Notes under the pieces: generated by a model
What the model saw: only the letters and a program-made list of their open reading frames with translations
What the model was told of the DNA's origin: nothing
Database searches by the model: none
In this document: one piece after another, positions 1-6,557 of the stretch
How the letters are laid out: every line of letters begins with the position of its first letter
How positions within the stretch are numbered: position 1 is the first letter of the stretch
Source: an uncultured Collinsella sp.
Lineage (GTDB): Bacteria > Actinomycetota > Coriobacteriia > Coriobacteriales > Coriobacteriaceae
DNA length: 10,652 nucleotides
Assembly (NCBI GenBank): GCA_900551305.1
Contig: URVK01000037.1
Coordinates: 1-10,652, forward strand
Direction of reading: 5' to 3'
Program-made: the position numbers and the translations under genes

Positions 1-247
1 GGCCGGGCTCCCGATCGCGTTCGCGCCGGCGACGTGTGGCTTGGCTGCTATCGGGCCCGCCGGCGTTGCGCTGACTCAGCTCTTTGATGCGTGCGAGTTC
101 CTCGGCAGTGTGCGAGGCAGGGAAGAGGCCGTTCTCGATGCGGCCGCCCTGGGCCTTCGCGGCGCCGTCTCTCGATGCAGCGGGGTTGGAGACGCCGTTG
201 CGGCGAGCGATGGCGCGGCGAATGCTATCGAGGGGCGTGATGCTCAA
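1..247 (-). CDS. Partial unrecognised protein (N-terminal 82 residues)
   Basis: An open minus-strand frame without stop runs from a TTG at 247 to the window edge. The TTG is preceded by an AGAAAGGA ribosome binding site about 7 nt away, and a TATACT -10 hexamer lies further upstream. The visible part starts MSITPLDSIRRAIARRNGVS and is hydrophilic, rich in Arg, Ala and Ser. It has no signal peptide or membrane segment, and the run RRRRERDRE near the edge is highly charged. I recognise no family. It could be the disordered N-terminus of a larger protein whose domain lies outside the window. The frame stays open upstream of the TTG, but no better start with a ribosome binding site was seen. It is divergent from the lactate permease and may share the intergenic operator-like palindrome with it. 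Confidence 0.5.
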   Translation of the reverse strand, partial: MSITPLDSIRRAIARRNGVSNPAASRDGAAKAQGGRIENGLFPASHTAEELARIKELSQRNAGGPDSSQATRRRRERDREPG

Positions 248-275
248 AGCGGAGTCCTTTCTATTGCTGCGCTTT

Positions 276-281
276 AGTATA
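276..281 (-). promoter_or_regulatory. Candidate -10 box for the partial minus gene
   Basis: Read on the minus strand the hexamer is TATACT (5 of 6 to consensus). It would place a transcription start near 269, about 22 nt before the TTG start at 247. No good -35 hexamer lies 16-18 bp upstream, so this is a weak call resting on the -10 and its position. Confidence 0.3.
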
Positions 282-306
282 GACGCGACGGTGTTCGTTC
301 GTGTTT

Positions 307-323
307 TTGAACGGATTGTTCAA
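307..323. promoter_or_regulatory. 17-bp palindrome, candidate operator in divergent region
   Basis: TTGAAC-GGATT-GTTCAA is a perfect 6-bp inverted repeat around a 5-bp centre, in the 180-bp region between the divergent minus gene and the lactate permease. It would lie just upstream of the candidate minus promoter and about 105 bp before the permease start. Symmetry and location suggest a dimeric regulator site. The regulator is unknown. Confidence 0.35.
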
Positions 324-427
324 TAATTTCGGCGGGCGGCTGTAATTTGTCGGTAAACGTGCGGTATCCTGTTGAAGTTTTGTGACACCCCCGATGCCGC
401 CCACGCGGTACCAAGGAGCTTCTACCT

Positions 428-2023
428 ATGGACGTCGCCGCATTCTTACTGGCTCTTGTGCCGATTATTTGGCTGGTCGTGATGCTGCTGTGCTTTAAAT
501 GGCCAGCTTGGAAGGCCGCTATCGGATCGTTTGTCCTTTCGTGCTTGCTTGCCTTCGCATGGTGGCACCTGCCGGCAGCGCAGATCGCGACCGCCTCGCT
601 CGAAGGTTTTTTGATGGCTCTGTGGCCCATCGTCCTGGTGATCATCGCCGCGGTGTTCACGTATAACCTGTGCGTTCGTACGGGCGCCATGGACGTGATC
701 GGCAGCATGATCACCTCCATCAGCAGCGACCGCCGTCTGCTGGCGCTGCTCGTGGCTTGGTGCTTCGGTGGCTTTATGGAGGGCATGGCCGGCTTCGGGA
801 CCGCTGGCGCCATTCCCGCCGGCATGCTCGCGGGCCTGGGCTTTGAGGCCGTGCCTGCCGTGCTCATCTGCCTGCTGGCCAACGGCGTGCCCACGCCCTA
901 CGGCTCCATCGGCATCCCCACGGTGTCCGTTGCCGACCTGGTGGGTTTGGATTCCCTTCACCTAGCGACCGTTCAGCTGGTGCAGCTCGCACCGTTCTTT
1001 GTGGTGATGCCGCTATTTATTGTGCTGGTTGCGGGCCGCGTTGCCGATGACCAGGGCAATGCCGCGAGTGTGGGCGAGCGTCTGCACGGTGTTGCCGGCG
1101 TGGCGTTGCTCTCCGGCGTGTCGTTTGTCGGCGCGGCTCTGGTCGTTGCCATGTTTGTGGGCCCCGAGCTGGCCGTGGTCGTAGGATCCATCGTTTCGCT
1201 CGCGCTGACAGCTGCACTTGCCATGCGTGCCGAGAAGTCGGGGCATCTGGACGCACGCTTTCACATGAATATCGAGGCGGGGGAGAAGCTCACCGTTAAG
1301 TCGGCGCTTTCGGCCTGGTCGTGCTTCATCCTGATCTTTGTGTTGCTGCTGGGCACGTCTAATCTGGTGCCCGCTGTACATGCCGCGCTCGCGCCTTTTG
1401 CGAGCCATGTGCAGGTGTATTGCGGTGAGAATCCCGGTATGCTTACGTTTTCGTGGATCAACACGCCAGGCGTCTGGATTTTCCTGGCGGCGTTTGTCGG
1501 CGGTGCCATTCAGGGCGCTTCGCCGCGCATGATGGGCGAGGTGCTGGCCGCGACTGTGAAGCAGATGACGCCGACGGTGATCACGATGCTTTCGGTACTG
1601 GGCTGCGCCAAGGTGATGGGCTATGCCGGCATGATTTCGTCGATCAGTGCGTTTTGCATTGCGGTCGCCGGCGGTCTCTACCCGATTCTGGCTCCGTGGA
1701 TCGGCGCAGTCGGTGCGTTCGTGACCGGCTCCGGGGCGGCCCCCGGCCTGCCGTTTGCCGACTACAAGCGCCCTGTGTTTGGCCCCATCCAGAGCCAGGC
1801 CGCCACTGCGCTGGGTGTGAGCGACTACTGGATGGTCTCATTGAACGCCCTGGGCGTCGCCGCTGGTAAGATGATCTCGCCGCAGACCCTCGCCATTGGT
1901 CTTGCCGCCGTGCACGTGCGCGGTAAGGATGCCGAACTCCTGGGCGCGGTGCTGCCCTACGCTGCCGGCATGCTGGTCCTGATGAGCGCCATAGCCATGC
2001 TCGGCCAAGGCCTGCCGCTGTAG
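428..2023 (+). CDS. lctP: L-lactate permease (LctP/LldP family)
   Basis: This is a 531-residue polytopic membrane protein of the lactate permease family (TC 2.A.14), which imports L-lactate (often also D-lactate or glycolate) with protons across the cytoplasmic membrane. The ATG at 428 follows an AAGGAGCT ribosome binding site. Hydrophobic helices run from residue 5 nearly to the C-terminus. Family signatures are visible: EGMAGFGT at residues 118-125 in the long conserved loop, ANGVPTPYGSIGIP at 151-164, and GKMISPQ at 480-486 near the C-terminus. Length is normal (about 500-560). The substrate within the family (lactate or glycolate) cannot be told from sequence alone. PEP carboxykinase follows on the same strand after 278 bp, so the pair could support growth on lactate, but the intervening palindromes argue for separate transcription. 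Confidence 0.93.
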   Translation: MDVAAFLLALVPIIWLVVMLLCFKWPAWKAAIGSFVLSCLLAFAWWHLPAAQIATASLEGFLMALWPIVLVIIAAVFTYNLCVRTGAMDVIGSMITSISSDRRLLALLVAWCFGGFMEGMAGFGTAGAIPAGMLAGLGFEAVPAVLICLLANGVPTPYGSIGIPTVSVADLVGLDSLHLATVQLVQLAPFFVVMPLFIVLVAGRVADDQGNAASVGERLHGVAGVALLSGVSFVGAALVVAMFVGPELAVVVGSIVSLALTAALAMRAEKSGHLDARFHMNIEAGEKLTVKSALSAWSCFILIFVLLLGTSNLVPAVHAALAPFASHVQVYCGENPGMLTFSWINTPGVWIFLAAFVGGAIQGASPRMMGEVLAATVKQMTPTVITMLSVLGCAKVMGYAGMISSISAFCIAVAGGLYPILAPWIGAVGAFVTGSGAAPGLPFADYKRPVFGPIQSQAATALGVSDYWMVSLNALGVAAGKMISPQTLAIGLAAVHVRGKDAELLGAVLPYAAGMLVLMSAIAMLGQGLPL

Positions 2024-2024
2024 T

Positions 2025-2080
2025 CGGCACTTAGGGACGTTCCTTATGTGCCGGCACTTTGGGAACGTCCCTAAGTGCCG
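2025..2080. terminator. 19-bp inverted repeat after lactate permease
   Basis: The arm at 2025-2043 (CGGCACTTAGGGACGTTCC) is perfectly complementary to 2062-2080. The 18-nt loop itself holds the palindrome GTGCCGGCAC at 2048-2057. It begins one base after the permease stop codon and probably ends that transcript. There is no T-run after the stem, so it is not a canonical intrinsic terminator. It may instead be a REP-type repeat that blocks polymerase or stabilises the mRNA end. Confidence 0.5.
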
Positions 2081-2086
2081 GCATCC

Positions 2087-2162
2087 GGGGACATTCCTTG
2101 AATGTTGCCTGTTCAAGAGTGTCCCCAATGACTAGTTGTTTAAAAACGTCCCCAATGACTAG
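2087..2162. repeat. GTCCCC-type short repeat cluster
   Basis: An imperfect inverted repeat pairs 2087-2102 (GGGGACATTCCTTGAA) with 2112-2126 (TTCAAGAGTGTCCCC). The 15-mer GTCCCCAATGACTAG then occurs twice in direct orientation, at 2121-2135 and 2148-2162. Together with the adjacent 2025-2080 palindrome this gives a 140-bp block built from GGGAC/GTCCC modules. No ORF or RNA gene was recognised in it. Confidence 0.5.
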
Positions 2163-2211
2163 GCCGCTTGCCTGCGATTTTTGACCGTTGGGCGGGCTTG
2201 CCACCCTTGCC

Positions 2212-2227
2212 GCAAAAACGTTTTTGC
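2212..2227. promoter_or_regulatory. 16-bp perfect palindrome upstream of pckA
   Basis: GCAAAAACGTTTTTGC is a perfect palindrome with a central CG step, 75 bp before the pckA start. LacI-family operators characteristically have a central CG and A/T-rich half-sites, so it may be the operator of a LacI/CcpA-like or other dimeric regulator controlling pckA. No convincing -35/-10 pair was found nearby; the best -10-like hexamer is TACAAC at 2236-2241. Confidence 0.4.
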
Positions 2228-2301
2228 ATATCGGGTACAACGGGCTTTACGTGAGTAAAGTGCGCGCCGCGTCCACGTGTCGCGTTTTTAAAGGAGGCCC
2301 C

Positions 2302-3972
2302 ATGCCTGGTGTTACCCCTGCAGAAGTTTTGTCCAACTTTGGTATTACGCTCGTTGAAGACCCCGCCGAGAATCAGCCCCGTCTGCTGGTCGATCTACCC
2401 GCCGCGGAGCTCGTCGAGCACGCTATCCGCCGCGAAGAAGGCCGCATGGCATCCAACGGCGCGCTGGTGATTGAGACGGGGGAGCGCACTGGTCGTTCTC
2501 CCAACGATCGCTTTATCGTTGACACCCCCGATGTTCACGACAAGATTGCCTGGGGCGCCGTCAATCGCCCGCTGTCCGTCGAGAGCTATGAGGCCATCAA
2601 GGCCGGCATCGTCGACTATCTCAACGAGCGCGACGTGTTCGTCACCCGCGGCATGGCAGGCGCCGACCGCAACCACACGCGTCGACTGCTCGTTGCCTGC
2701 GAGCGTGCCAGCCAGGCGCTCTTTATTAAGCAGATGCTCGCCCGCCCGCTTGCCCGCGAAATCGCGCGCACCGGCGAGCCGGACTTTTGCGTGCTCGCCG
2801 CACCTGGCTACCAGTGCGACCCCGCCATCAAGGGCCTCAACTCTAGCGCCGCCGTGGTCATCAACTTCCAGGAACGCGTGATTCTGGTCGCCGGCACCGG
2901 CTACTCCGGCGAGATTAAAAAGTCGATCTTTAGCGTCATGAACTACCTGCTGCCCGTCGAGGACGACGTGCTGCCCATGCACTGCTCGGCCAGCATGGAC
3001 CCCGTCACGCACGAGACCGCCGTGTTCTTTGGCCTGTCCGGTACCGGCAAGACCACGCTTTCGGCCAACCCCACGCGCCTACTGATCGGCGACGACGAGC
3101 ACGGTTGGTCCGACATGGGCATCTTCAATATCGAGGGTGGCTGCTACGCCAAATGCGAGGGCCTGGACGCCTTCCACGAGCCCGAGATCTTCAACGCTGT
3201 CCGCTTTGGCGCGATCTGCGAAAACGTGGTGCTCGACGAGAACCGCAAGCCCAACTACGATGACATCTCGATCACGCACAACACGCGCGTGGCCTATCCC
3301 GTGGAGCACATTCCTAACGCGTGGACTAAGGGCATGGGCACCACTCCGAGTGTCGTGCTGTTCCTGACTTGCGACGCTTTTGGCGTGCTGCCGCCCATCT
3401 CGCGTCTGACGGCCGATGCCGCCATGTACCACTTTGTGACGGGCTTTACGGCTAAGATTCCCGGCACCGAGGTCGGCGTCACCGAGCCCACGCCCACGTT
3501 CTCTTCGCTGTTCGGCGAGCCGTTTATGCCGCTCGACCCCATGGTTTACGCCAAGATGCTTGGCGAGCGCATTGCCGACGGCCGCACGCGCGTGTACCTG
3601 GTCAACACCGGCTGGATTGGCGGCGGCTACGGCGTGGGTCATCGCATCGAGCTTGCCTACACGCGCGCCCTGGTGGCCCGCGCCCTCGACGGTACCATCG
3701 AGGACAGCGAGTTCGTGCACGACGACATCTTTAACGTCGCCATTCCCACCACGTGCCACGGCGTACCCGACGGCATCCTGGTGCCGCGCCAGTATTGGCA
3801 GAGCACCGCTCGCTACGACGAGGCCGCGCACAACTTGGCCGTGATGTTCGAGGAGAACTTCGAGAAGAAGTACTCGCACCTGCCCGAGTCCGTCAAAGCC
3901 GCCGGCCCGCACGCCCAGGTGTCCGCCGAGGCCCGTCATCACGGCCGCGGCCTGCTGGGACTCCGCCACTAG
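2302..3972 (+). CDS. pckA: Phosphoenolpyruvate carboxykinase (ATP)
   Basis: This cytosolic enzyme interconverts oxaloacetate plus ATP with PEP, ADP and CO2. It serves gluconeogenesis, or CO2 fixation in anaerobes. The ATG at 2302 was chosen because AAAGGAGG lies directly upstream; an in-frame TTG at 2188 would add 38 unlikely residues that overlap the palindrome region. The product has 556 residues against the usual 530-540. Motifs are in family order: RTGRSPNDRF at residues 62-71, the P-loop GLSGTGKT at 244-251 (Lys250), and the metal-binding LIGDDEHGW at 261-269 (Asp264, Asp265). NTRVAYPVEHIP and the adenine-site region with GVTEPTPTFSSLFG follow. The C-terminus ends in a short basic tail (HHGRGLLGLRH) that looks like a small extension. 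A REP-type hairpin follows the stop by 19 nt. The identification is firm; the net direction in the cell is not visible. Confidence 0.96.
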   Translation: MPGVTPAEVLSNFGITLVEDPAENQPRLLVDLPAAELVEHAIRREEGRMASNGALVIETGERTGRSPNDRFIVDTPDVHDKIAWGAVNRPLSVESYEAIKAGIVDYLNERDVFVTRGMAGADRNHTRRLLVACERASQALFIKQMLARPLAREIARTGEPDFCVLAAPGYQCDPAIKGLNSSAAVVINFQERVILVAGTGYSGEIKKSIFSVMNYLLPVEDDVLPMHCSASMDPVTHETAVFFGLSGTGKTTLSANPTRLLIGDDEHGWSDMGIFNIEGGCYAKCEGLDAFHEPEIFNAVRFGAICENVVLDENRKPNYDDISITHNTRVAYPVEHIPNAWTKGMGTTPSVVLFLTCDAFGVLPPISRLTADAAMYHFVTGFTAKIPGTEVGVTEPTPTFSSLFGEPFMPLDPMVYAKMLGERIADGRTRVYLVNTGWIGGGYGVGHRIELAYTRALVARALDGTIEDSEFVHDDIFNVAIPTTCHGVPDGILVPRQYWQSTARYDEAAHNLAVMFEENFEKKYSHLPESVKAAGPHAQVSAEARHHGRGLLGLRH

Positions 3973-3991
3973 CTTCGCCGTGAGTCCATAT

Positions 3992-4024
3992 CCACCACAA
4001 AGGGGACAGGCACCTTTGTGGTGG
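3992..4024. repeat. REP-like hairpin copy 1, putative pckA terminator
   Basis: A 12-bp perfect stem (CCACCACAAAGG, 3992-4003, with 4013-4024) closes a 9-nt loop GGACAGGCA and is followed by TTTT. It starts 19 nt after the pckA stop. The loop is in the same orientation as copy 3 and inverted relative to copies 2 and 4. The stem plus T-run is compatible with intrinsic termination. Confidence 0.75.
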
Positions 4025-4026
4025 TT

Positions 4027-4055
4027 TTGCTCGTGTGGATGACTCGGGTTACAAT
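4027..4055 (+). promoter_or_regulatory. Candidate promoter for the B3/B4-domain gene
   Basis: TTGCTC (4027-4032) and TACAAT (4050-4055, 5 of 6) are separated by an ideal 17 bp, directly after REP copy 1. The start point would be near 4062, leaving a leader of about 138 nt before the ATG at 4200. The -35 is weak (3 of 6). Confidence 0.4.
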
Positions 4056-4061
4056 ACGCCT

Positions 4062-4199
4062 GACATATCGTCCCCTTCTCCGGATGGGGACAGCGCAAGC
4101 GTTCTTGTGACGGCACCGTAGGACTTTGAAGGTGGCCGTTGTAAGGGCGCTTTTTGTTTAGGCGCCCTCACTCGGGCGCGCACAATGAAGGGAGAGCGT
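4062..4199 (+). promoter_or_regulatory. Structured 5' leader with competing hairpins
   Basis: Three hairpins are readable. The first is GTCCCC (4070-4075) with GGGGAC (4086-4091). The second is ACGGCACC (4110-4117) with GGTGGCCGT (4131-4139), with one bulged G. The third is AGGGCGC (4144-4150) with GCGCCCT (4162-4168). The segment GCGCCC at 4162-4167 can alternatively pair with GGGCGC at 4174-4179, ending about 10 nt before the GGGAGA ribosome binding site. Two mutually exclusive folds suggest possible regulation of the downstream gene. No known riboswitch class was recognised. Confidence 0.35.
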
Positions 4200-4919
4200 A
4201 TGAAGAGCTTTATTGCCGAGGATTCATTCTGGGAGCTGTTTCCGCAGGCAGCGGTCGGTGTTGTGGTCGTGGAGGGCATGAAGCCCACGGCTCAGATTCC
4301 TCAAGAGGACGTGGATGCGATTGCGGCGTTGCTCGACCGCGCCAATATCGATGCGGAGCGTCATCTGACCAGCGACACTATCAGCGAGAACGCACCGGTC
4401 AGGGCATGGCGCGAGGCCTATCGTCTGTTCAAGACCAAGAAAGGCGCGCGCTGCTCGATCGAGAACTTGCTCAAACGCGTGCTCAAAGGCAAGCCGGTGG
4501 GCCACATTACGCCCGCGGTGGATATTTACAACACGGTGTCGCTGACCTACGCGCTGCCCGTGGGAGGCGAGGATCTGCATGCGATCGAGGGGGACCTTCG
4601 CCTGAAGGTGACCGACGGTGGCGATGCGTTCTTGCCGCTTGGCGAGGAGACGGATGATCCGACGCTGCCCGGCGAGCTCGCCTACATCGATGATGCGGGC
4701 GCTGTGTGCCGCTGCTGGAACTGGCGCGACGGCGTTCGCACGGCGCTGTCCGATGATTCGGCCGATGCGTTCCTAGCGATTGAGTGCGTGGAGCCCGAGC
4801 GGATGGGGGATTGCCAGGCTGCGATCGATCGCTTAGCCGAGCTGCTTGAGCGCTATCTGGGAGCGACGGTTGTCATTAAGACGCTTGTGACCCGCGACAA
4901 TCCTTGCGTGGAGCTGTAG
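4200..4919 (+). CDS. Stand-alone B3/B4 tRNA-binding-domain protein
   Basis: A 239-residue soluble protein resembling the B3/4 domain of the phenylalanyl-tRNA synthetase beta chain, found as a free-standing family (COG3382). In PheRS this domain edits mischarged Tyr-tRNA(Phe). The role of the solo proteins is not well established, so trans-editing or RNA/ligand binding is only inference. Supporting features are the family-like core VDIYNTVSLTYALPVGGEDL (residues 107-126), then GDLRLKV and FLPLGEE, then GELAYIDDAGAVCRCWNWRDG (about 158-178). The ATG at 4200 follows GGGAGAGC at close spacing; an in-frame ATG at 4185 has no ribosome binding site and was not used. It has its own candidate promoter and structured leader, and REP copy 2 follows 26 nt after the stop, so it is probably monocistronic. 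Confidence 0.8.
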   Translation: MKSFIAEDSFWELFPQAAVGVVVVEGMKPTAQIPQEDVDAIAALLDRANIDAERHLTSDTISENAPVRAWREAYRLFKTKKGARCSIENLLKRVLKGKPVGHITPAVDIYNTVSLTYALPVGGEDLHAIEGDLRLKVTDGGDAFLPLGEETDDPTLPGELAYIDDAGAVCRCWNWRDGVRTALSDDSADAFLAIECVEPERMGDCQAAIDRLAELLERYLGATVVIKTLVTRDNPCVEL

Positions 4920-4945
4920 CGGCGCCTAGAACCTATTGATGCCCC

Positions 4946-4984
4946 AAACCACCACAAAGGTGCCTGTCCCCTTTGTGGTGGTTT
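4946..4984. repeat. REP-like hairpin copy 2, putative terminator
   Basis: A 15-bp perfect stem (4946-4960 with 4970-4984, arm AAACCACCACAAAGG) closes the 9-nt loop TGCCTGTCC, the reverse complement of the copy 1 loop. Its T-run extends into TTTTT on the plus strand and the mirror side is A-rich, so it could terminate in both directions. It lies 26 nt after the B3/B4 gene stop. Confidence 0.8.
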
Positions 4985-5089
4985 TTATGTTGATGGGTTA
5001 ACAAATGGGGTATTTGGGTACGGGTTTCGCCTTATGCGACTAAGATGTTTACCCGTTAGCATTATGCAAGCGAAAGGCGGTCGTCTCCC

Positions 5090-5539
5090 ATGCAGCAGAG
5101 CGACGAGACACGTTTCGAGGACTTTGTCGGACTGATCAGCGGACTCTACAAGGAGATCCAGCGCATTAAGACGTCTGAGGGCGCAAGGCTGGGTCTCAAG
5201 GGCTCCGACGTTATGTGCCTGTACTATCTTGAGCGCAGCAAGGACGGCCTGACTGGCGCCGACCTGGCTCGCATGGCAGGCGTGACCCGCGCCGCCGTCT
5301 CGCGTACGCTCGCGCATCTGGAGGAGGGTGGCTACGTCGAGGTCGATGATTCGGGCGATGCCGCCGTTAAGTATCGTGCTCCGGTGCGCCTGACCGCTCT
5401 GGGCGGCGAGAGCATGAGCGAGGCGGACCGCATCATTCGCGAGGTGCTCGATACCACCGGTAAGGCTATGGGTGTGGAGCAGCGCGAGCAGATGTATGCG
5501 TCGCTGCGCACGATTCTCAACACCCTGCGCGAGATCTAA
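5090..5539 (+). CDS. MarR-family transcriptional regulator
   Basis: A 149-residue cytoplasmic DNA-binding protein. A helical N-terminal dimerisation part (about residues 8-30) precedes a winged helix-turn-helix: LTGADLARMAGVTRAAVSRT at 54-73 followed by LAHLEEGGYVEVD, with the wing about 84-100, then C-terminal dimerisation helices. Size and order match MarR proteins, which usually repress neighbouring genes and respond to small ligands. The ATG at 5090 follows GAAAGGCGG about 9 nt upstream. The degV-like gene begins 119 bp downstream on the same strand and is a plausible target or partner. MarR members such as FabT control fatty-acid genes in other Gram-positives, but that link here is inference. 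The ligand and operator are not identifiable. Confidence 0.85.
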   Translation: MQQSDETRFEDFVGLISGLYKEIQRIKTSEGARLGLKGSDVMCLYYLERSKDGLTGADLARMAGVTRAAVSRTLAHLEEGGYVEVDDSGDAAVKYRAPVRLTALGGESMSEADRIIREVLDTTGKAMGVEQREQMYASLRTILNTLREI

Positions 5540-5658
5540 GGCCGCCAAGGCATTTGCTTCCAATTAACAACTGCATAGTCCCGTTTGAGCGCGTATACCG
5601 TGCCGGGGCATTGCTGTCAAAATTCCCCGCGCGAGGTCCGCGCAAGAAAGGATTCGCT

Positions 5659-6478
5659 ATGTCCATTCGTATTATTACCGATTCCGCGAGCGATATGTCG
5701 CCGGCTGAGCACCCCGCTCTGCGTGTTCTGCCGCTGTCCGTCACCTTTGGCACCGATGTGTACATGGATGGCGTCGACATCGATCACCAGCGCTTTTACG
5801 AGATGCTCGTGGAGCGCGATGAGCTGCCCAAGACCGGCCAGGTCAACCCGTACGCGTTTTCGCAGGCGATTGCCGAGGCGCGTGAGGCCGGCGACGAGGC
5901 AGTGATTATTACCGTTGGCGCCAAGCTTTCGGGCACCAATCAGAGTGCCCGTACCGCACTTGCCGAGGCGCCGGGCGGCGACGTGTTCGTGGTAGATAGC
6001 AACAACGTCACCCTGGGCGAGCGCGTGCTGGTCGAGTATGCGCTGCGCTTGGTGGACGAGGGCCGTAGCGCGCCGTGTGGTCGTCATCGGCCTGCTCGAG
6101 ACGCTGGAGTACTTGGTGCGTGGCGGTCGCCTGTCTGCTGCTGCGGGCGCTGTGGGCACGCTGCTCAACGTTAAGCCCGTGGTGGCCGCCGAGGACGGCC
6201 TGATCGTGCAGCTGGGCAAGGCGCGCGGTTCCAAGAACGGCCGTAACCTGCTCAACCAGAAGGTCGAAAAAGCGGGCGGCGTCGACTTTTCCATGCCGCT
6301 GGCGCTGGGCTATACGGGCCTTTCGGACGCCGTGCTCAAGAAGTATATCGAGGACAGCGCGGCACTGTGGGCTGGACACACCGAGAACGAGCTGCCCATC
6401 CACACCATTGGCGCCACCATCGGCACCCACGTGGGCCCCGGCGCCGTAGCCGTAGCTTTCTTCCGCCCCGCCAACTAG
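5659..6478 (+). pseudogene. degV: DegV-family fatty-acid-binding protein, frameshifted
   Basis: DegV/FakB proteins bind a fatty acid and present it to the kinase FakA for phosphorylation. The ATG at 5659 follows AAGAAAGGA. The N-terminal part is typical: IITDSASDM at residues 5-13, LPLSVTFG at 24-31, LSGTNQSAR at 90-98 with the lipid-contacting SGT. The frame is intact to about residue 138 (EGRSA, ending 6072), then turns into unrelated sequence and stops at 6174, giving a 171-residue product. Homology resumes in the next frame from about 6071 (VVVIGLLETLEYLVRGGRLS) and continues through IGTHVGPGA to a stop at 6476-6478. About 13 residues normally between these segments are missing, so a deletion near 38 or 41 nt is more likely than a single-base error. 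The protein is probably non-functional as sequenced unless there is an assembly fault. Confidence 0.85.
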
Positions 6479-6489
6479 CTTTCCGGTCA

Positions 6490-6528
6490 AAACCACCACA
6501 AAGGGGACAGGCACCTTTTTGGTGGTTT
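6490..6528. repeat. REP-like hairpin copy 3, putative terminator
   Basis: Arms 6490-6504 and 6514-6528 pair over 15 positions with one C-T mismatch (T6519 where the other copies have G). The loop is GGACAGGCA as in copy 1. It lies 11 nt after the degV stop. This is the only copy with a damaged stem, and it follows the broken gene. Confidence 0.75.
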
Positions 6529-6557
6529 ATGCTTGTTTCGGTTGAAAGGAGCATGCG

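Noticed and set aside
307..323. LexA (SOS) box
   Set aside because: GAAC and GTTC are separated by 5 bases instead of the 4 of the Gram-positive LexA box.
2211..2228. PurR box upstream of pckA
   Set aside because: The half-sites are one base longer than in the PurR consensus and pckA is not a purine gene; only a generic LacI-type operator can be suggested.
3079..4116. Minus-strand frame of 345 residues opposite pckA
   Set aside because: Shadow of PEP carboxykinase; composition rich in Gly, Ala, Val and His with no motif, and it runs through REP copy 1.
4110..4168. Resemblance of GAAGGTGGCCG in the B3/B4 leader to a T-box core
   Set aside because: The full T-box sequence and a stem I with specifier loop and its conserved motifs are missing, so a T-box call is not supported.
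6060..6085. Programmed ribosomal frameshift in degV
   Set aside because: No slippery heptamer or stimulatory structure is evident, and the missing residues at the junction point to a deletion.
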